Both the position numbers and the translations under genes were made by a program. 58,237 nt of DNA from Akkermansiaceae bacterium UBA1315 (lineage in GTDB: Bacteria; Verrucomicrobiota; Verrucomicrobiia; Verrucomicrobiales; Akkermansiaceae): positions 1 through 58,237 of the forward strand of contig DBTN01000016.1 in the NCBI GenBank assembly GCA_002307065.1, written 5' to 3'. The notes under the pieces were generated by a model. That model was not told the origin of the DNA and searched no databases. It was given only the letters and a program-made list of their open reading frames with translations. Below are positions 15,436 to 24,524 of the stretch, in pieces (positions within the stretch are counted from its first letter, which is position 1; each line of letters begins with the position of its first letter).

Positions 15436-16212
15436 TTATTCTTCGTCGGGAAGCTGAGTGGCGAGAATTTCGGCGACGGCGCTGGCAGTGCGTCGCTCGA
15501 TGACGATTTCTCCGAGGAGCTCGCTTTGCCTGACGATGAACTGGTTGAGTTTCATCAACTCGAGCATCGCCAGGAAAGTGACGATCACTTCGGCTTTGGT
15601 GGTCGCCGTTTGGAAAAGGGTCTCAAAGCTCTTTGCTTCGCCGGGGGCGAATTGTTTGAAGAGAAAATCGATTTTATCGGAGACGGTGTAGCGGTCGTCG
15701 ATGATGTCGCCGAAGTCGTGAGATTCCTCGAAGCGCTTGAGGACATTTTGAAAGGCTCGAATCAGATCGAAGATGGAAACTTCGGCGAGCGGTGCGGTTT
15801 CCTCAACGGGCAGTTCGGGTGCATCGGGCTGATGGGCGAAGCGGCCTTCCTGTTCGACTTCACGGATGCTCAAAAACCCTGCGGCGTCTTTAAATTTTTT
15901 GTATTCAATGAGCTGCCGAATCAGTTCCCAGCGTGGATCGTCTTCTTCCGCGTCTTCCTCTGGAGGTTGATCGACGCGAGGGAGCAACGTCCGGCTTTTC
16001 AGATACATCAGATTCGCCGCCATGACGATGAACTCGGAAGCGAGATCGATGTTCAGCAGCTTGAAGGTGTTGATGTAATCGAGATATTGGCGGGTGATGC
16101 GCTCAATCGAGATGGAGTGGATGTCCACCTCGTCTTTTTTGATGAGGTAGAGCAGCAGGTCGAGAGGGCCTTCGAAGATCTCAAGGCGGACTTTATAGTC
16201 GTTGGATTCCAC
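15436..16212 (-). CDS. scpA: Segregation and condensation protein A
   Basis: 258 residues with a GTG start. ScpA is the kleisin that bridges SMC heads with ScpB during chromosome segregation. The N-terminal box YKVRLEIFEGPLDLLLYLIK and then DLASEFIVMAANLMYLKSRT LLP are diagnostic. The middle (residues about 85-150) is acidic and linker-like (PPEEDAEEDDPRWE). The C-terminal winged-helix segment is VIVTFLAMLELMKLNQFIVR. No scpB is adjacent in the window. The gene is transcribed toward infA and shares the inverted repeat at 15333-15414 as terminator. Confidence 0.93.
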   Translation of the reverse strand: MESNDYKVRLEIFEGPLDLLLYLIKKDEVDIHSISIERITRQYLDYINTFKLLNIDLASEFIVMAANLMYLKSRTLLPRVDQPPEEDAEEDDPRWELIRQLIEYKKFKDAAGFLSIREVEQEGRFAHQPDAPELPVEETAPLAEVSIFDLIRAFQNVLKRFEESHDFGDIIDDRYTVSDKIDFLFKQFAPGEAKSFETLFQTATTKAEVIVTFLAMLELMKLNQFIVRQSELLGEIVIERRTASAVAEILATQLPDEE

Positions 16213-16316
16213 GGGACGGGTGTTAGGCGATCCTTGAAGGGTCGGCGAGGGAAATTTGCCTCGCGTGCGGAGTACTCCGCAGCTTTACTGCCGCGTCTTC
16301 GAGTTAGTCCTGAACT

Positions 16317-17942
16317 ATGGAATCCGAGCATTCGCAAAATTTCCACACCCGGTTGAACCAGTGGGTGGCGAGCCAAGGTTTTTGGTTTCACCTCCGTTAT
16401 TCGATGTTGGGCCGAAGTTCGAAAGGAATCGCAGCCTATTACGTGTTGAATCTGGGACTGCGGATTTTGATTTTTCTGTTGGTGGTCGCCGCGGTGGGCT
16501 GGCTGTATTTGTTGAAGCGAGAAAGTGGGGAAGGTTTTCAGAAAGAACTGGTTGCGTCGGTGACGGCGAATTTGCACGCGACCGAGACGAAAATTGATGG
16601 ATTTGAACGGGAGCAAGGGAAGCTCACCATCAGTCGCTTGGGCAGTTTGGGAGGGCGGGGATCCTTTTTTGATTCGATCGACGCGCGGATCGTGAAATGC
16701 CGGGTTGGGATTTTGGAAAGCCTGACGAAAAATTGGGATCCAGGTGAGCTTCAGATTTCTTCACTGGATGTCGATCTGCGAGTTGGCGCGGATGACGAGA
16801 AATGGGCCGGGCAAATGTCGGAATCGTTTTTCGGCAGTTTAAAAAAGGCGAATTTGTCGACGTTTGTGGTGGAGCGAGCGAACGTTCACTGGGGTTACTC
16901 CGAGCGGACTCGGGGTTCCATTCAGGGCAGTTTTTTCCAGGGAAAACGGTACCGAGACGGGTGGCGGTTGGAATTCAGCGGAGGCCGGTTTTCTCAAAAC
17001 TGGCTGAAGGATTTGGAGATCGTCAATTTGGTGGTCCACTGCATGCCCGGCGAGATTTTGTTTGAGAAAGCGGAATTTCGAGCGGGACGGGGCACGGCGG
17101 ATTTGAGCGGTCTGAAGTTGGTGACCGGCGTGAAGCCGACCGTGAGCGGAACGGCAAAACTGAAATCCGTTTCTTTGGAAAATCTGCTGCCTTTATCCAT
17201 TCAGGGTTACATCGAGGGCGTCATCAGCAGCGATTTTACCGTCTCGGGTGGAATCAATTCGTCTCAAGGAATCGTATTTGAAGGAAACGTGGAAATAGGC
17301 GGCGACGATGTGATCTCCGTCCGGGATCGCGTTCACCTTTTGCGCGCGCTGACGATTGTCGATTTTATCAATAAATACCGTCGCCTGGATTTCAAAACCG
17401 GTTCGTTCTCCCTGAAAACCGGAGGAAGCGGCCTGACCATTGCGGATGCGAATCTGAAAGCGGGGGATCTTTTCACGCTACAGGGCAAGATGACGGTGAG
17501 ATTGCCGACCAAAGCGGAGCAGCGAGAAGGAATCGAGTCGCTGAAAATGGATGACGCTTCGCTTTTCGAAGGGGAGGGCCTCACCACAGGTGCCTCACCC
17601 ACGTCGCTCGGGCTGGCTCCTTCGTTTGAAAAACCAAAATCTGGGAGGGATTCGAAAGCTTCCAACGATGAGGAAGGTCTTTTTGAAAAAATTGAATCCA
17701 AGCACGCGCTCCGGCAGCAGGAAGTTTCCGAGAGTGAAGGCGGGGCACGATTGCTGCGGTATGAAGGGCTTTTTAAAGTCAGTCTGCTGCCTCATTCATT
17801 TGACCGGGCGGAGGCATTAAAAGAGCACGCTCCGGTCGATCCACAGACCGGTCGGATTCCGATCGATGTGCCGCTGAGCGGAACGTTGAATGACCTGACA
17901 CGAGATCAGGCGGAAGAAATCTACAAATTGGGGCAGCGCTGA
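16317..17942 (+). CDS. AsmA-like membrane-anchored protein
   Basis: 541 residues. A cytoplasmic N-terminus of about 45 residues is followed by one membrane helix (LRILIFLLVVAAVGWLYLL). The periplasmic part has long stretches of repeated amphipathic strands (NFxG/xVS-type), and near residues 320-390 the segment SVRDRVHLLRALTIVDFINK followed by GSGLTIADANLKAGDLFTLQ GKM reads like the C-terminal region of AsmA/TamB-type lipid-bridge proteins. A Ser/Glu-rich disordered region follows. A role in outer-membrane lipid or protein homeostasis is inferred. The start lies 104 bases from that of the divergent scpA. Confidence 0.65.
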   Translation: MESEHSQNFHTRLNQWVASQGFWFHLRYSMLGRSSKGIAAYYVLNLGLRILIFLLVVAAVGWLYLLKRESGEGFQKELVASVTANLHATETKIDGFEREQGKLTISRLGSLGGRGSFFDSIDARIVKCRVGILESLTKNWDPGELQISSLDVDLRVGADDEKWAGQMSESFFGSLKKANLSTFVVERANVHWGYSERTRGSIQGSFFQGKRYRDGWRLEFSGGRFSQNWLKDLEIVNLVVHCMPGEILFEKAEFRAGRGTADLSGLKLVTGVKPTVSGTAKLKSVSLENLLPLSIQGYIEGVISSDFTVSGGINSSQGIVFEGNVEIGGDDVISVRDRVHLLRALTIVDFINKYRRLDFKTGSFSLKTGGSGLTIADANLKAGDLFTLQGKMTVRLPTKAEQREGIESLKMDDASLFEGEGLTTGASPTSLGLAPSFEKPKSGRDSKASNDEEGLFEKIESKHALRQQEVSESEGGARLLRYEGLFKVSLLPHSFDRAEALKEHAPVDPQTGRIPIDVPLSGTLNDLTRDQAEEIYKLGQR

Positions 17943-18058
17943 GCGCTGAGCGTTGCGTCAGATCTCATTTCTTGAGGCAGAATCGTGATTTTTGTGCATT
18001 TGGAGCCTTGTCGGGTGGAGGTGTAGCGCCGAATGTCCGATCAGCTTTTTGATCCCAC

Positions 18059-19801
18059 ATGCACGAACTTGACCTGATTCTCACCATTGCCGGCGGCCTC
18101 GGAGCCGCGCTGCTGCTCGGATACATTTCCCACCGGTTGGGCTTGTCGCCGATTGTCGGTTATCTTTTGGCTGGAATCGTGGTGAGCCCGCACACGCCCG
18201 GATTTGTGGCGGATGAAGGACTGGCCAAACAGCTCGCGGAAATTGGTGTGATCTTGCTGATGTTCGGCGTGGGCCTGCATTTCCATTTCAAGGAATTGCT
18301 CGCGGTGAAACGAATCGCCATTCCTGGTGCGATTGTTCAGAGTGCGGCGGCGACTTTGCTGAGCATGTTCATCATGCATTCGTTCGGCTGGAGCTGGACC
18401 CAAGGCGCGATTTTCGGGATGGCGATCGCCGTGGCAAGTACGGTCGTGTTGACCCGAATCTTGGTGGATAACAACAAGCTTCACACATCGATCGGCCACG
18501 TTGCGATTGGCTGGTTGGTGGTGGAGGATATTTTCACGGTGTTCGTGCTGGTTTTGGTGCCAGCCATCTTCGGCGGCGGGGAATCGATCGGCGCGGCGGG
18601 AATCACCCTGGCGGTGATTTGGACGACGGTGAAAATCGGGGCGTTGATTGCGTTTACGTTCATTGTCGGCGGTTGGGCGGTCCCTCGATTGTTAACCCTC
18701 ATCGCACGTACCGGTTCGCGGGAGCTTTTCACCTTGGGCGTTCTGGTTTTGGCGCTGGGGATCGCGGTGGGTTCGTCGAAACTTTTTGGGGTTTCGATGG
18801 AACTGGGTGCCTTCTTGGCTGGGATGGTCGTCGGTAGGTCCGAATTCAGCAATCGGGCGGCGACCGATGCATTGCCGATGAAAGACGCTTTTGCGGTGCT
18901 TTTCTTTGTCTCGGTCGGAATGCTCTTTGATTTTCATGTGCTCGTCGAAAATCCGCTGATGGTCGCGGCGACCTTGGCGATCGTGATGATTGGCAAACCG
19001 GTCGCGGCGATTTTGATCACCGTGCTGCTGCGGTATCCTTCGCGGACGGCGTTGGCGGTCGGGGCGGTGCTTTCGCAAATCGGCGAGTTCTCGTTCATCG
19101 TCGGCACGATGGCGCTGCATCACGATCTTCTGGACGAGACGGCCTTTAATGTTTTGGTGGCGACGGCGATCGTATCGATCACGCTCGCGCCCATTTTGTT
19201 TCGTGCGGTCGATCCGTTTGAGCGATATTTGGCGCGGCATCCGAAATTATGGAACCTGCTGAACCGGGCACCGCATCAGGGGAAACAAACGCATTTCGAT
19301 CCGGAGCATGATTCGCTGAGAAAAGCGATCGTCGTCGGTTACGGACCGGTTGGACAAACGGTGGCGCGATTGCTGACAGACAATGGGTTTTCGCCGGTGA
19401 TCGTTGAAATGAATGTCGATACCGTGCAGCGGCTTCGGGCCGAAGGGATCAAGGCGTTTTATGGAGATGCGAGTCACACCGCGACGCTGGAGACAGCGGG
19501 TATCGAGAAGGCTCAAATTCTCATTCTCAGCGCGTCGAGTGTCGAGCAGGGCAAAGAAATCATCAGCGAAGCAAAGCGGATGAGCCCCAAGATCAAAGTG
19601 ATCGCGCGCACGGCCTACTTGCGTGAGGCGGACGAACTCATCGAAGCGGGAGCGGATAGCGTTCTGAGCGGTGAAGGCGAGGTAGCGCTTTCGATGACGG
19701 AGAATATTCTCCAGAGTTTTGGTGCGACCGGTGAACAAATTGATCGCGAGCGGGCGCGAATCCGCCGCGAGTTTTTTGCGAAGCCTGAGGACACGGATTG
19801 A
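18059..19801 (+). CDS. CPA2-family K+/H+ antiporter with TrkA-N domain (YbaL-like)
   Basis: 580 residues. About twelve membrane segments come first, with YLLAGIVVSPHTPGF, AEIGVILLMFGVGLHFHFKE and AMALHHDLLD typical of YbaL/KefB-type exchangers. The cytoplasmic TrkA-N domain begins about residue 420: AIVVGYGPVGQTVARLL, an NAD(H)-binding GxGxxG site, then an acidic residue at VIVEMNVD and YGDASHTATLETAG. The expected role is K+ (or Na+)/H+ exchange under nucleotide or redox control. A second family member lies at 47836. The TGA stop abuts the stop of metF on the other strand with no base between. Confidence 0.85.
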   Translation: MHELDLILTIAGGLGAALLLGYISHRLGLSPIVGYLLAGIVVSPHTPGFVADEGLAKQLAEIGVILLMFGVGLHFHFKELLAVKRIAIPGAIVQSAAATLLSMFIMHSFGWSWTQGAIFGMAIAVASTVVLTRILVDNNKLHTSIGHVAIGWLVVEDIFTVFVLVLVPAIFGGGESIGAAGITLAVIWTTVKIGALIAFTFIVGGWAVPRLLTLIARTGSRELFTLGVLVLALGIAVGSSKLFGVSMELGAFLAGMVVGRSEFSNRAATDALPMKDAFAVLFFVSVGMLFDFHVLVENPLMVAATLAIVMIGKPVAAILITVLLRYPSRTALAVGAVLSQIGEFSFIVGTMALHHDLLDETAFNVLVATAIVSITLAPILFRAVDPFERYLARHPKLWNLLNRAPHQGKQTHFDPEHDSLRKAIVVGYGPVGQTVARLLTDNGFSPVIVEMNVDTVQRLRAEGIKAFYGDASHTATLETAGIEKAQILILSASSVEQGKEIISEAKRMSPKIKVIARTAYLREADELIEAGADSVLSGEGEVALSMTENILQSFGATGEQIDRERARIRREFFAKPEDTD

Positions 19802-20722
19802 TCAAACGAGCGCGGCCGGGGTGGCGGCATTCAGTCCGAGGCTCGCGTAAATTTCGCGGGTCGCGTGGCTTTTGTTCAGCGTGTAGAAATGAATGCCATC
19901 GACGCCCTTATCGAGCAATTCCGCGCATTGTTGGGCGGCGTAGTGGATGCCGACCCGTTCGACCGCTTCTGGATGGTCTTTTGCGCGTTCGAGAGAGCGC
20001 AGGAGTTTCGCAGGATACCGCGCTCCGGCGGCGAGTTCGGCCATGCGTTTCATCCCTTGGAGTGAGGTCAATGGCATGATTCCGGCGATGATCGGGACGT
20101 CGATGCCAGCGAGGCGGCAACGATCCCGGAAATCGAGAAAATCGTGATTGTCGAAAAACAACTGGGTGCAGATGTAGTCCGCGCCGGCGTCGACTTTTGC
20201 TTTCAAGAAATCCAGTTCCAGCATCCGGTTTGGCGTGCCTGGGTGTCCTTCCGGAAATCCGGCGACGCCAATGCCAAAGCCGCGTTTGTCCGGGTGGGCA
20301 CCGGTTTCGTTGAATTTCTGAATGAACGCGACGAGATCGGACGCATGTTTGAAGTCTCCTTCGGACCAATCGTAATCCGGGCGGTTGGCAGGCGGATCGC
20401 CGCGAAGTGCGAGAATGTTTCCCACTCCGGCGGCCGCGTAGCGTTCGAGGATTGATTGAACTTCCCGTTCCGTATGGCCGACGCAGGTGAGATGGGGAAC
20501 CGGCGGGATCGAAGTCGTTTCCTTGATCCGGACGACCAGATCGTGGGTCAATTCGCGCGTTCCTCCGCCCGCTCCATAAGTGACCGAGACAAAGGACGGG
20601 CTAAGCGTTTCCAGATCCCGGATCGTTTGATAAAGTTCCTCCCAAGCGGTGGCAGTGCGCGGTGGAAAAAATTCGAACGAAAGCGATGGTTTTGGGGAAT
20701 CGAGAATATCGCGGATGTGCAT
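19802..20722 (-). CDS. metF: 5,10-methylenetetrahydrofolate reductase
   Basis: 306 residues from the ATG at 20722 (MHIRDILDSP). MetF reduces 5,10-CH2-THF to 5-CH3-THF with FAD and NAD(P)H, feeding methionine synthesis. Visible motifs: SLSFEFFPPRTATAWEELY, SVTYGAGGGTRE, PHLTCVGHTEREVQSILERY, GNILALRGDPPAN and YICTQLFFDNHDFLDFRDRC. The active-site Glu is in FEFFPPR. Two upstream in-frame ATGs (20794 and 20881) would add an Arg-rich extension unlike the family. Length is that of E. coli MetF (296). Transcribed toward the antiporter gene. Confidence 0.93.
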   Translation of the reverse strand: MHIRDILDSPKPSLSFEFFPPRTATAWEELYQTIRDLETLSPSFVSVTYGAGGGTRELTHDLVVRIKETTSIPPVPHLTCVGHTEREVQSILERYAAAGVGNILALRGDPPANRPDYDWSEGDFKHASDLVAFIQKFNETGAHPDKRGFGIGVAGFPEGHPGTPNRMLELDFLKAKVDAGADYICTQLFFDNHDFLDFRDRCRLAGIDVPIIAGIMPLTSLQGMKRMAELAAGARYPAKLLRSLERAKDHPEAVERVGIHYAAQQCAELLDKGVDGIHFYTLNKSHATREIYASLGLNAATPAALV

Positions 20723-20837
20723 GGCAGGACGAATTGGCGCTGGATCGATTTCGGGATTGGTTCGAAACTTTCTTCGCGGCGCGGAGTTTCTCATGAATTC
20801 AAGCGTCTGAATAGAGTTAAAAAGCTTTGAGGTTTTT

Positions 20838-21599
20838 ATGAAAGCGATTCCTGTTTCCCTTCTTTTAACCGGTTTGTTCATCCCGGTGATGGCTCACGCT
20901 CAGCCGGAGCCTCCGGAAATGGAAGCGGGCGGCGAGGACCGTGGGCCGCGGCCGGACGGGCCTGATCGGGGGTGGAGACAGGCGGACAAAGACGGAGATC
21001 GAAAAATTTCTCGGGCCGAGTATGACGCGATGCCGCGGATTCAGAGTTTACCGGTCGAAAAGCGGGACATGATTTTTAAGCGCTTGGACAAAAATGAAGA
21101 CGGATTTCTCGATCCCCGAGAATTTGGTCCGATGGGCAGGCGGCGTGAGGGTGGGCCACCGATGAGACGGATCTGGGAATTGGACACCGACAAGAGCGGA
21201 GGCGTGAGCCTTGAGGAATTTCGCCTGGGCGAATTGTTCAAGAAGCTGCCGCCAGAGAAATTGGAGGAAATTTTTCACCGGCTCGATACGGATGGGGATG
21301 GTCAGATCACGCCGAAAGATCGGCCCGAGCCGCCGCCCCGTCGCGGGCCGGGTGGGCCGGGCCAGATGATTCGTGATTTTGATACGAATGCGGACGGCGC
21401 TGTGACGTTTGAAGAATTCCGAAAGGCTCCTGCGATTGAAAAATTGAGCGAAGATCAGCAGGAGGACCGGTTTGAAAAAATGGATCGCAATCACGATCAC
21501 AAGATCGACGCTCAGGATTTCCCACCGCCGCCGGAAGGCAAGCCGGGCGAAGGTGAGCCGGAAAATCCTGAGCCGCCCGACGAGCCTCAGCCCGATTGA
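20838..21599 (+). CDS. Secreted protein with six EF-hand loops
   Basis: 253 residues with an N-terminal signal peptide (cleavage near AHAQ at residues 19-22). Six calcium-binding loops of the DxDxDG type are visible, at residues 50-61 (DKDGDRKISRAE), 84-95 (DKNEDGFLDPRE), 116-127 (DTDKSGGVSLEE), 150-161 (DTDGDGQITPKD), 182-193 (DTNADGAVTFEE) and 216-227 (DRNHDHKIDAQD). Loop 3 has Ser and Gly where Asp and Gly are usual, loop 5 has Asn-Ala, and loop 6 has His in place of Gly. The tail is Pro/Glu-rich. A weak gagg lies before the ATG. Role: calcium-dependent periplasmic or extracellular binding; partner unknown. Confidence 0.85.
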   Translation: MKAIPVSLLLTGLFIPVMAHAQPEPPEMEAGGEDRGPRPDGPDRGWRQADKDGDRKISRAEYDAMPRIQSLPVEKRDMIFKRLDKNEDGFLDPREFGPMGRRREGGPPMRRIWELDTDKSGGVSLEEFRLGELFKKLPPEKLEEIFHRLDTDGDGQITPKDRPEPPPRRGPGGPGQMIRDFDTNADGAVTFEEFRKAPAIEKLSEDQQEDRFEKMDRNHDHKIDAQDFPPPPEGKPGEGEPENPEPPDEPQPD

Positions 21600-21610
21600 T
21601 TTTTCCCCAT

Positions 21611-21646
21611 AAAAAAAGCCTGCGGCGATTTTCACGCCGCAGGCTT
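21611..21646 (-). terminator. Rho-independent terminator of the secDF operon
   Basis: Perfect 12-bp stem (aagcctgcggcg / cgccgcaggctt) with a 7-base loop. Read on the minus strand it is followed by a run of seven T. It lies 20 bases beyond the secDF stop, and can also serve the convergent EF-hand gene. Confidence 0.9.
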
Positions 21647-21665
21647 GGGGAAACCGGTATTGGGA

Positions 21666-24119
21666 TTATTTCGCGTCGGTAAGCACTTCGACTTCCTTCG
21701 CTTTGATGACGTGGCTGCGAAGATTTCCGCCTTTGCGGCCGCTCCACCAGAGAACGATCGGCGCGGCGACGAATACCGAGGAAATCGTGCCGACGATCAG
21801 ACCGATCAGGATGGTGAGGGCAAATCCTTCAAGGGCGGGGCCACCTTTGAAGAAAATGATAATCACGGTGATGATCGTCGTTCCTGCCGTCAGGATGGTC
21901 CGAGCGAGTGTGGCGTTGATCGCTTCGTTCATGATGTCTTTGATCGAAAGGGTTTCGATCAACAGTCGCTCACGAATCCGGTCGTAAATGACGATCGTGT
22001 CATTCAACGAATAACCGGCCACCGTCAGAATCGCGCCGACGTGGAGCAGGGAAAGCTCAGAGCCGAAGAGGACGACCAGGCCGACGGTCAGGACAACGTC
22101 GTGAATCGTGGAAACAAAACCGCCAATCGCGAAAGCGAACTCAAAGCGGAAGAGGATGTAGATGAAAATGCCGATGAGGCCCATTCCGAGGGCGATGAGC
22201 GATTGCTTGAGGAAAGTCCCGCCGATGAGTGCGGATACTTCTTCCGTGCTGGCGCTGACGACGTAGCCGCCTGGGGTTACCGTGCCGTCCTCCGCCGTCG
22301 TTTCCGGGGCGCGCTCGGCGAGAGTTGGAATATCCTGACGGAGCTGGTTGATGATTTTTTCGGAATCCGCGACATCGCAACGGATACTGAGAAGCACACC
22401 GGTGGCGGCGCTGGTTTCCTCGGTTGGGAACGCTTCCTTGGTCAGAGCGACTTTTTCGAGCGAGGCATTGATGTCTCCCATCGGAATGGCTTCACCTTTT
22501 TCCAATTGGAACTGGACGACCGCACCACCCGTGAAGTCGACGCCAAGTGCCCGGTCTCTTTTGATATAAAAGCCAGCGAAGCAGACGATGAGAAGCACCG
22601 CCGATGCGACGAAGGCGATTTTCCGTTTTCCGAGGAAGTCGATTTTCGTCGGCGGGATGAGGCTGAGGAAGGAAAGTTTCTTTAGAAGGTTGAGGTCGAC
22701 GCCCCAGCGGAAAAGCACGCGGGTCACGAGAATCGCCGAGAACATCGAGGCAAGCAGACCGATCGTCAGGGTGACGGCGAATCCCTTGATCGTTCCGCTG
22801 GCGAGCCAGAAAAGGATGATCGCGGTGATGAGCGAGGTGAAGTTTGAGTCGAAAATGGCGGTGAAGGCTTTATCGTAAGCGGTTCCGATCGCGGCTTTCA
22901 GCGATTTTCCAGCGGCCATTTCCTCACGGAGGCGTTCGTAGATCAGCACGTTCGCGTCGACCGCCATCCCGATTGTCAGGATCATCCCGGCGATACCGGG
23001 AAGCGAGAAGGGGAAGCCGAACATCGCCATGATGCCGAAAAGGATGATGCCATTCACCACCAGGCCGACGATGGCGATGATGCCTGCCATGCGGTAGTAG
23101 ATGAGAACAAAAAGGAAGGTGATCGAAAGTCCGACCACGCCCGCCCAGATCGCTTGCTGAATGACGGCGGAACCGTAAGCGGCGGAAACGGTGCTGCTCG
23201 CTTCAACGATCAGCGGGTTTTCCAACGGATTCATCAAAGCGTCCGAGAGCGCTTTTGGCTCGCCCGCGCTGTGCAGACCGGAGATTTCGAAGTTTTTACC
23301 CAACCGGGCATTGACCACGGGCGCGTTGAGCACCTCGCCATCGAGAACGGTAGCGATCCGGTCGACCCCGAGGCGCATGTCTTTGGTGAGCGCGATCATT
23401 TTGTCAGCACCGGCATTGTTCAGCGTGACGCCAACGGCATCAGACTGTTGCGGTGATGGGAAGGCGCTGACGATGTCGGAACCGGAAAGAGCGACGCGGC
23501 GGTTCAGCAGCAGGGGCTGTTTGGTTTCGTTGCCATCCCGATCTTTGTTGGTGTAAATATAGACCCGGTAGCCAGGAACGATCTCATTTCCGTCGGCGAC
23601 GCGTTGGGCCAAGGTTTTGCCGTCGGCACCGACTTCGTCGTTGCGTGGGCTGACTTCGCGCAGCTCGAGTTTTGCGACTTTTTCGATCGTTTCACGGATC
23701 GCTTTGGATTCCTGTTCGGAAACCCCGGGCATTTGGACTTGGATCCGGTCGACGCCCTGGCGGGTGATCTGGGCTTCGTTGGTGCCGGTGTTATCGAGGC
23801 GTTTGCGAAGCACGTTGATCGCTTGTTCGACCTGTTCGGTGGTCGGCGGCGAGCTGGTGCCGTCTTCATTTTCCCGAGGTTGGACCCGGAGCGAGAAGGA
23901 CGAGCCGCCGAGAATATCGATTCCGCCCTTCAGGCGTTTCGACGGAGGCGTGGCCGCCAACATGCAAAGCCCGACGACGCCGAGCAATAGGACCGTGCCG
24001 ACATTGCGTTTGCGGCGTTCGATTTCAGTGGCGAAATACCAGAAGAACAAAATCATCAAACCCAGTCCAACGAGGAAAAGGGTCAACGGGTCTTCGTAAA
24101 ATGCGGTTGCGGCAAGCAT
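21666..24119 (-). CDS. secDF: Fused protein translocase subunit SecDF
   Basis: 817 residues joining SecD and SecF in one chain. SecDF uses the proton gradient to pull translocating proteins through SecYEG. An N-terminal helix is followed by the periplasmic P1 region, then the SecD membrane domain with GMAVDANVLIYERLREE and a GIIAIVGLVVNG-type core, and a second half with GVDFTGGAVVQFQLEKG (SecF start) and the Asp/Arg-bearing segment SLNDTIVIYDRIRE. All SecD/SecF signature boxes are present. It is the last gene of tgt-yajC-secDF, 51 bases after yajC. Fusion of SecD and SecF is known in several phyla. Confidence 0.95.
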   Translation of the reverse strand: MLAATAFYEDPLTLFLVGLGLMILFFWYFATEIERRKRNVGTVLLLGVVGLCMLAATPPSKRLKGGIDILGGSSFSLRVQPRENEDGTSSPPTTEQVEQAINVLRKRLDNTGTNEAQITRQGVDRIQVQMPGVSEQESKAIRETIEKVAKLELREVSPRNDEVGADGKTLAQRVADGNEIVPGYRVYIYTNKDRDGNETKQPLLLNRRVALSGSDIVSAFPSPQQSDAVGVTLNNAGADKMIALTKDMRLGVDRIATVLDGEVLNAPVVNARLGKNFEISGLHSAGEPKALSDALMNPLENPLIVEASSTVSAAYGSAVIQQAIWAGVVGLSITFLFVLIYYRMAGIIAIVGLVVNGIILFGIMAMFGFPFSLPGIAGMILTIGMAVDANVLIYERLREEMAAGKSLKAAIGTAYDKAFTAIFDSNFTSLITAIILFWLASGTIKGFAVTLTIGLLASMFSAILVTRVLFRWGVDLNLLKKLSFLSLIPPTKIDFLGKRKIAFVASAVLLIVCFAGFYIKRDRALGVDFTGGAVVQFQLEKGEAIPMGDINASLEKVALTKEAFPTEETSAATGVLLSIRCDVADSEKIINQLRQDIPTLAERAPETTAEDGTVTPGGYVVSASTEEVSALIGGTFLKQSLIALGMGLIGIFIYILFRFEFAFAIGGFVSTIHDVVLTVGLVVLFGSELSLLHVGAILTVAGYSLNDTIVIYDRIRERLLIETLSIKDIMNEAINATLARTILTAGTTIITVIIIFFKGGPALEGFALTILIGLIVGTISSVFVAAPIVLWWSGRKGGNLRSHVIKAKEVEVLTDAK

Positions 24120-24170
24120 GTTGGCAGAACTTCAGGTTGGCGGAAACGGGGAGGGGGGAGTGAAACCGGT

Positions 24171-24524
24171 TTATTTAACTTCGGAATCCTTTTTCAAGAC
24201 GGTGGCGACGGCTGGCTTGTCGAATTCGATCATCGTGCCTTCGGCCACCTTGATGACGACGGTTTTGTCTTTCACGTTGTGGACGATGCCGTGCATGCCA
24301 GCGGTAGTGATGACTTTATCACCGGTTTGCAGCGAGGCGATGCGGGCGGCGAGTTCTTTCCGTTGGCGCTGTTGCGGGCGGATCAGGAGGAAATAGAACA
24401 TCACGGCGATCAGGACCGGCATCATCAAGCCGCTGCCGAAGATTTGATCCATCGGGCCTTTGGGTGCGGCGGGGGCAGCTTGGGCGAGGAAAAGGGTGGA
24501 GATCAGGGTGTTGAGTGCAATCAT
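24171..24524 (-). CDS. yajC: Preprotein translocase subunit YajC
   Basis: 117 residues. One membrane helix near residues 35-48 (VLIAVMFYFLLIRPQQRQRK) is followed by a cytoplasmic domain starting IASLQTGDKVITTAGMHGIV. The RPQQ box and the GDkVvT.gGi.G pattern are those of YajC, which associates with SecDF. An extra hydrophobic stretch precedes the helix (LISTLFLAQAAPAAP), which may be a signal-like segment. The start overlaps the tgt stop by four bases (ATGA), so translation is coupled. Confidence 0.93.
   Translation of the reverse strand: MIALNTLISTLFLAQAAPAAPKGPMDQIFGSGLMMPVLIAVMFYFLLIRPQQRQRKELAARIASLQTGDKVITTAGMHGIVHNVKDKTVVIKVAEGTMIEFDKPAVATVLKKDSEVK

Noticed and set aside
21645..22685. 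Long + strand open frame antisense to secDF
   Set aside because: Overlaps the intact SecF half of secDF. Asp/Glu/Arg-rich without family character.
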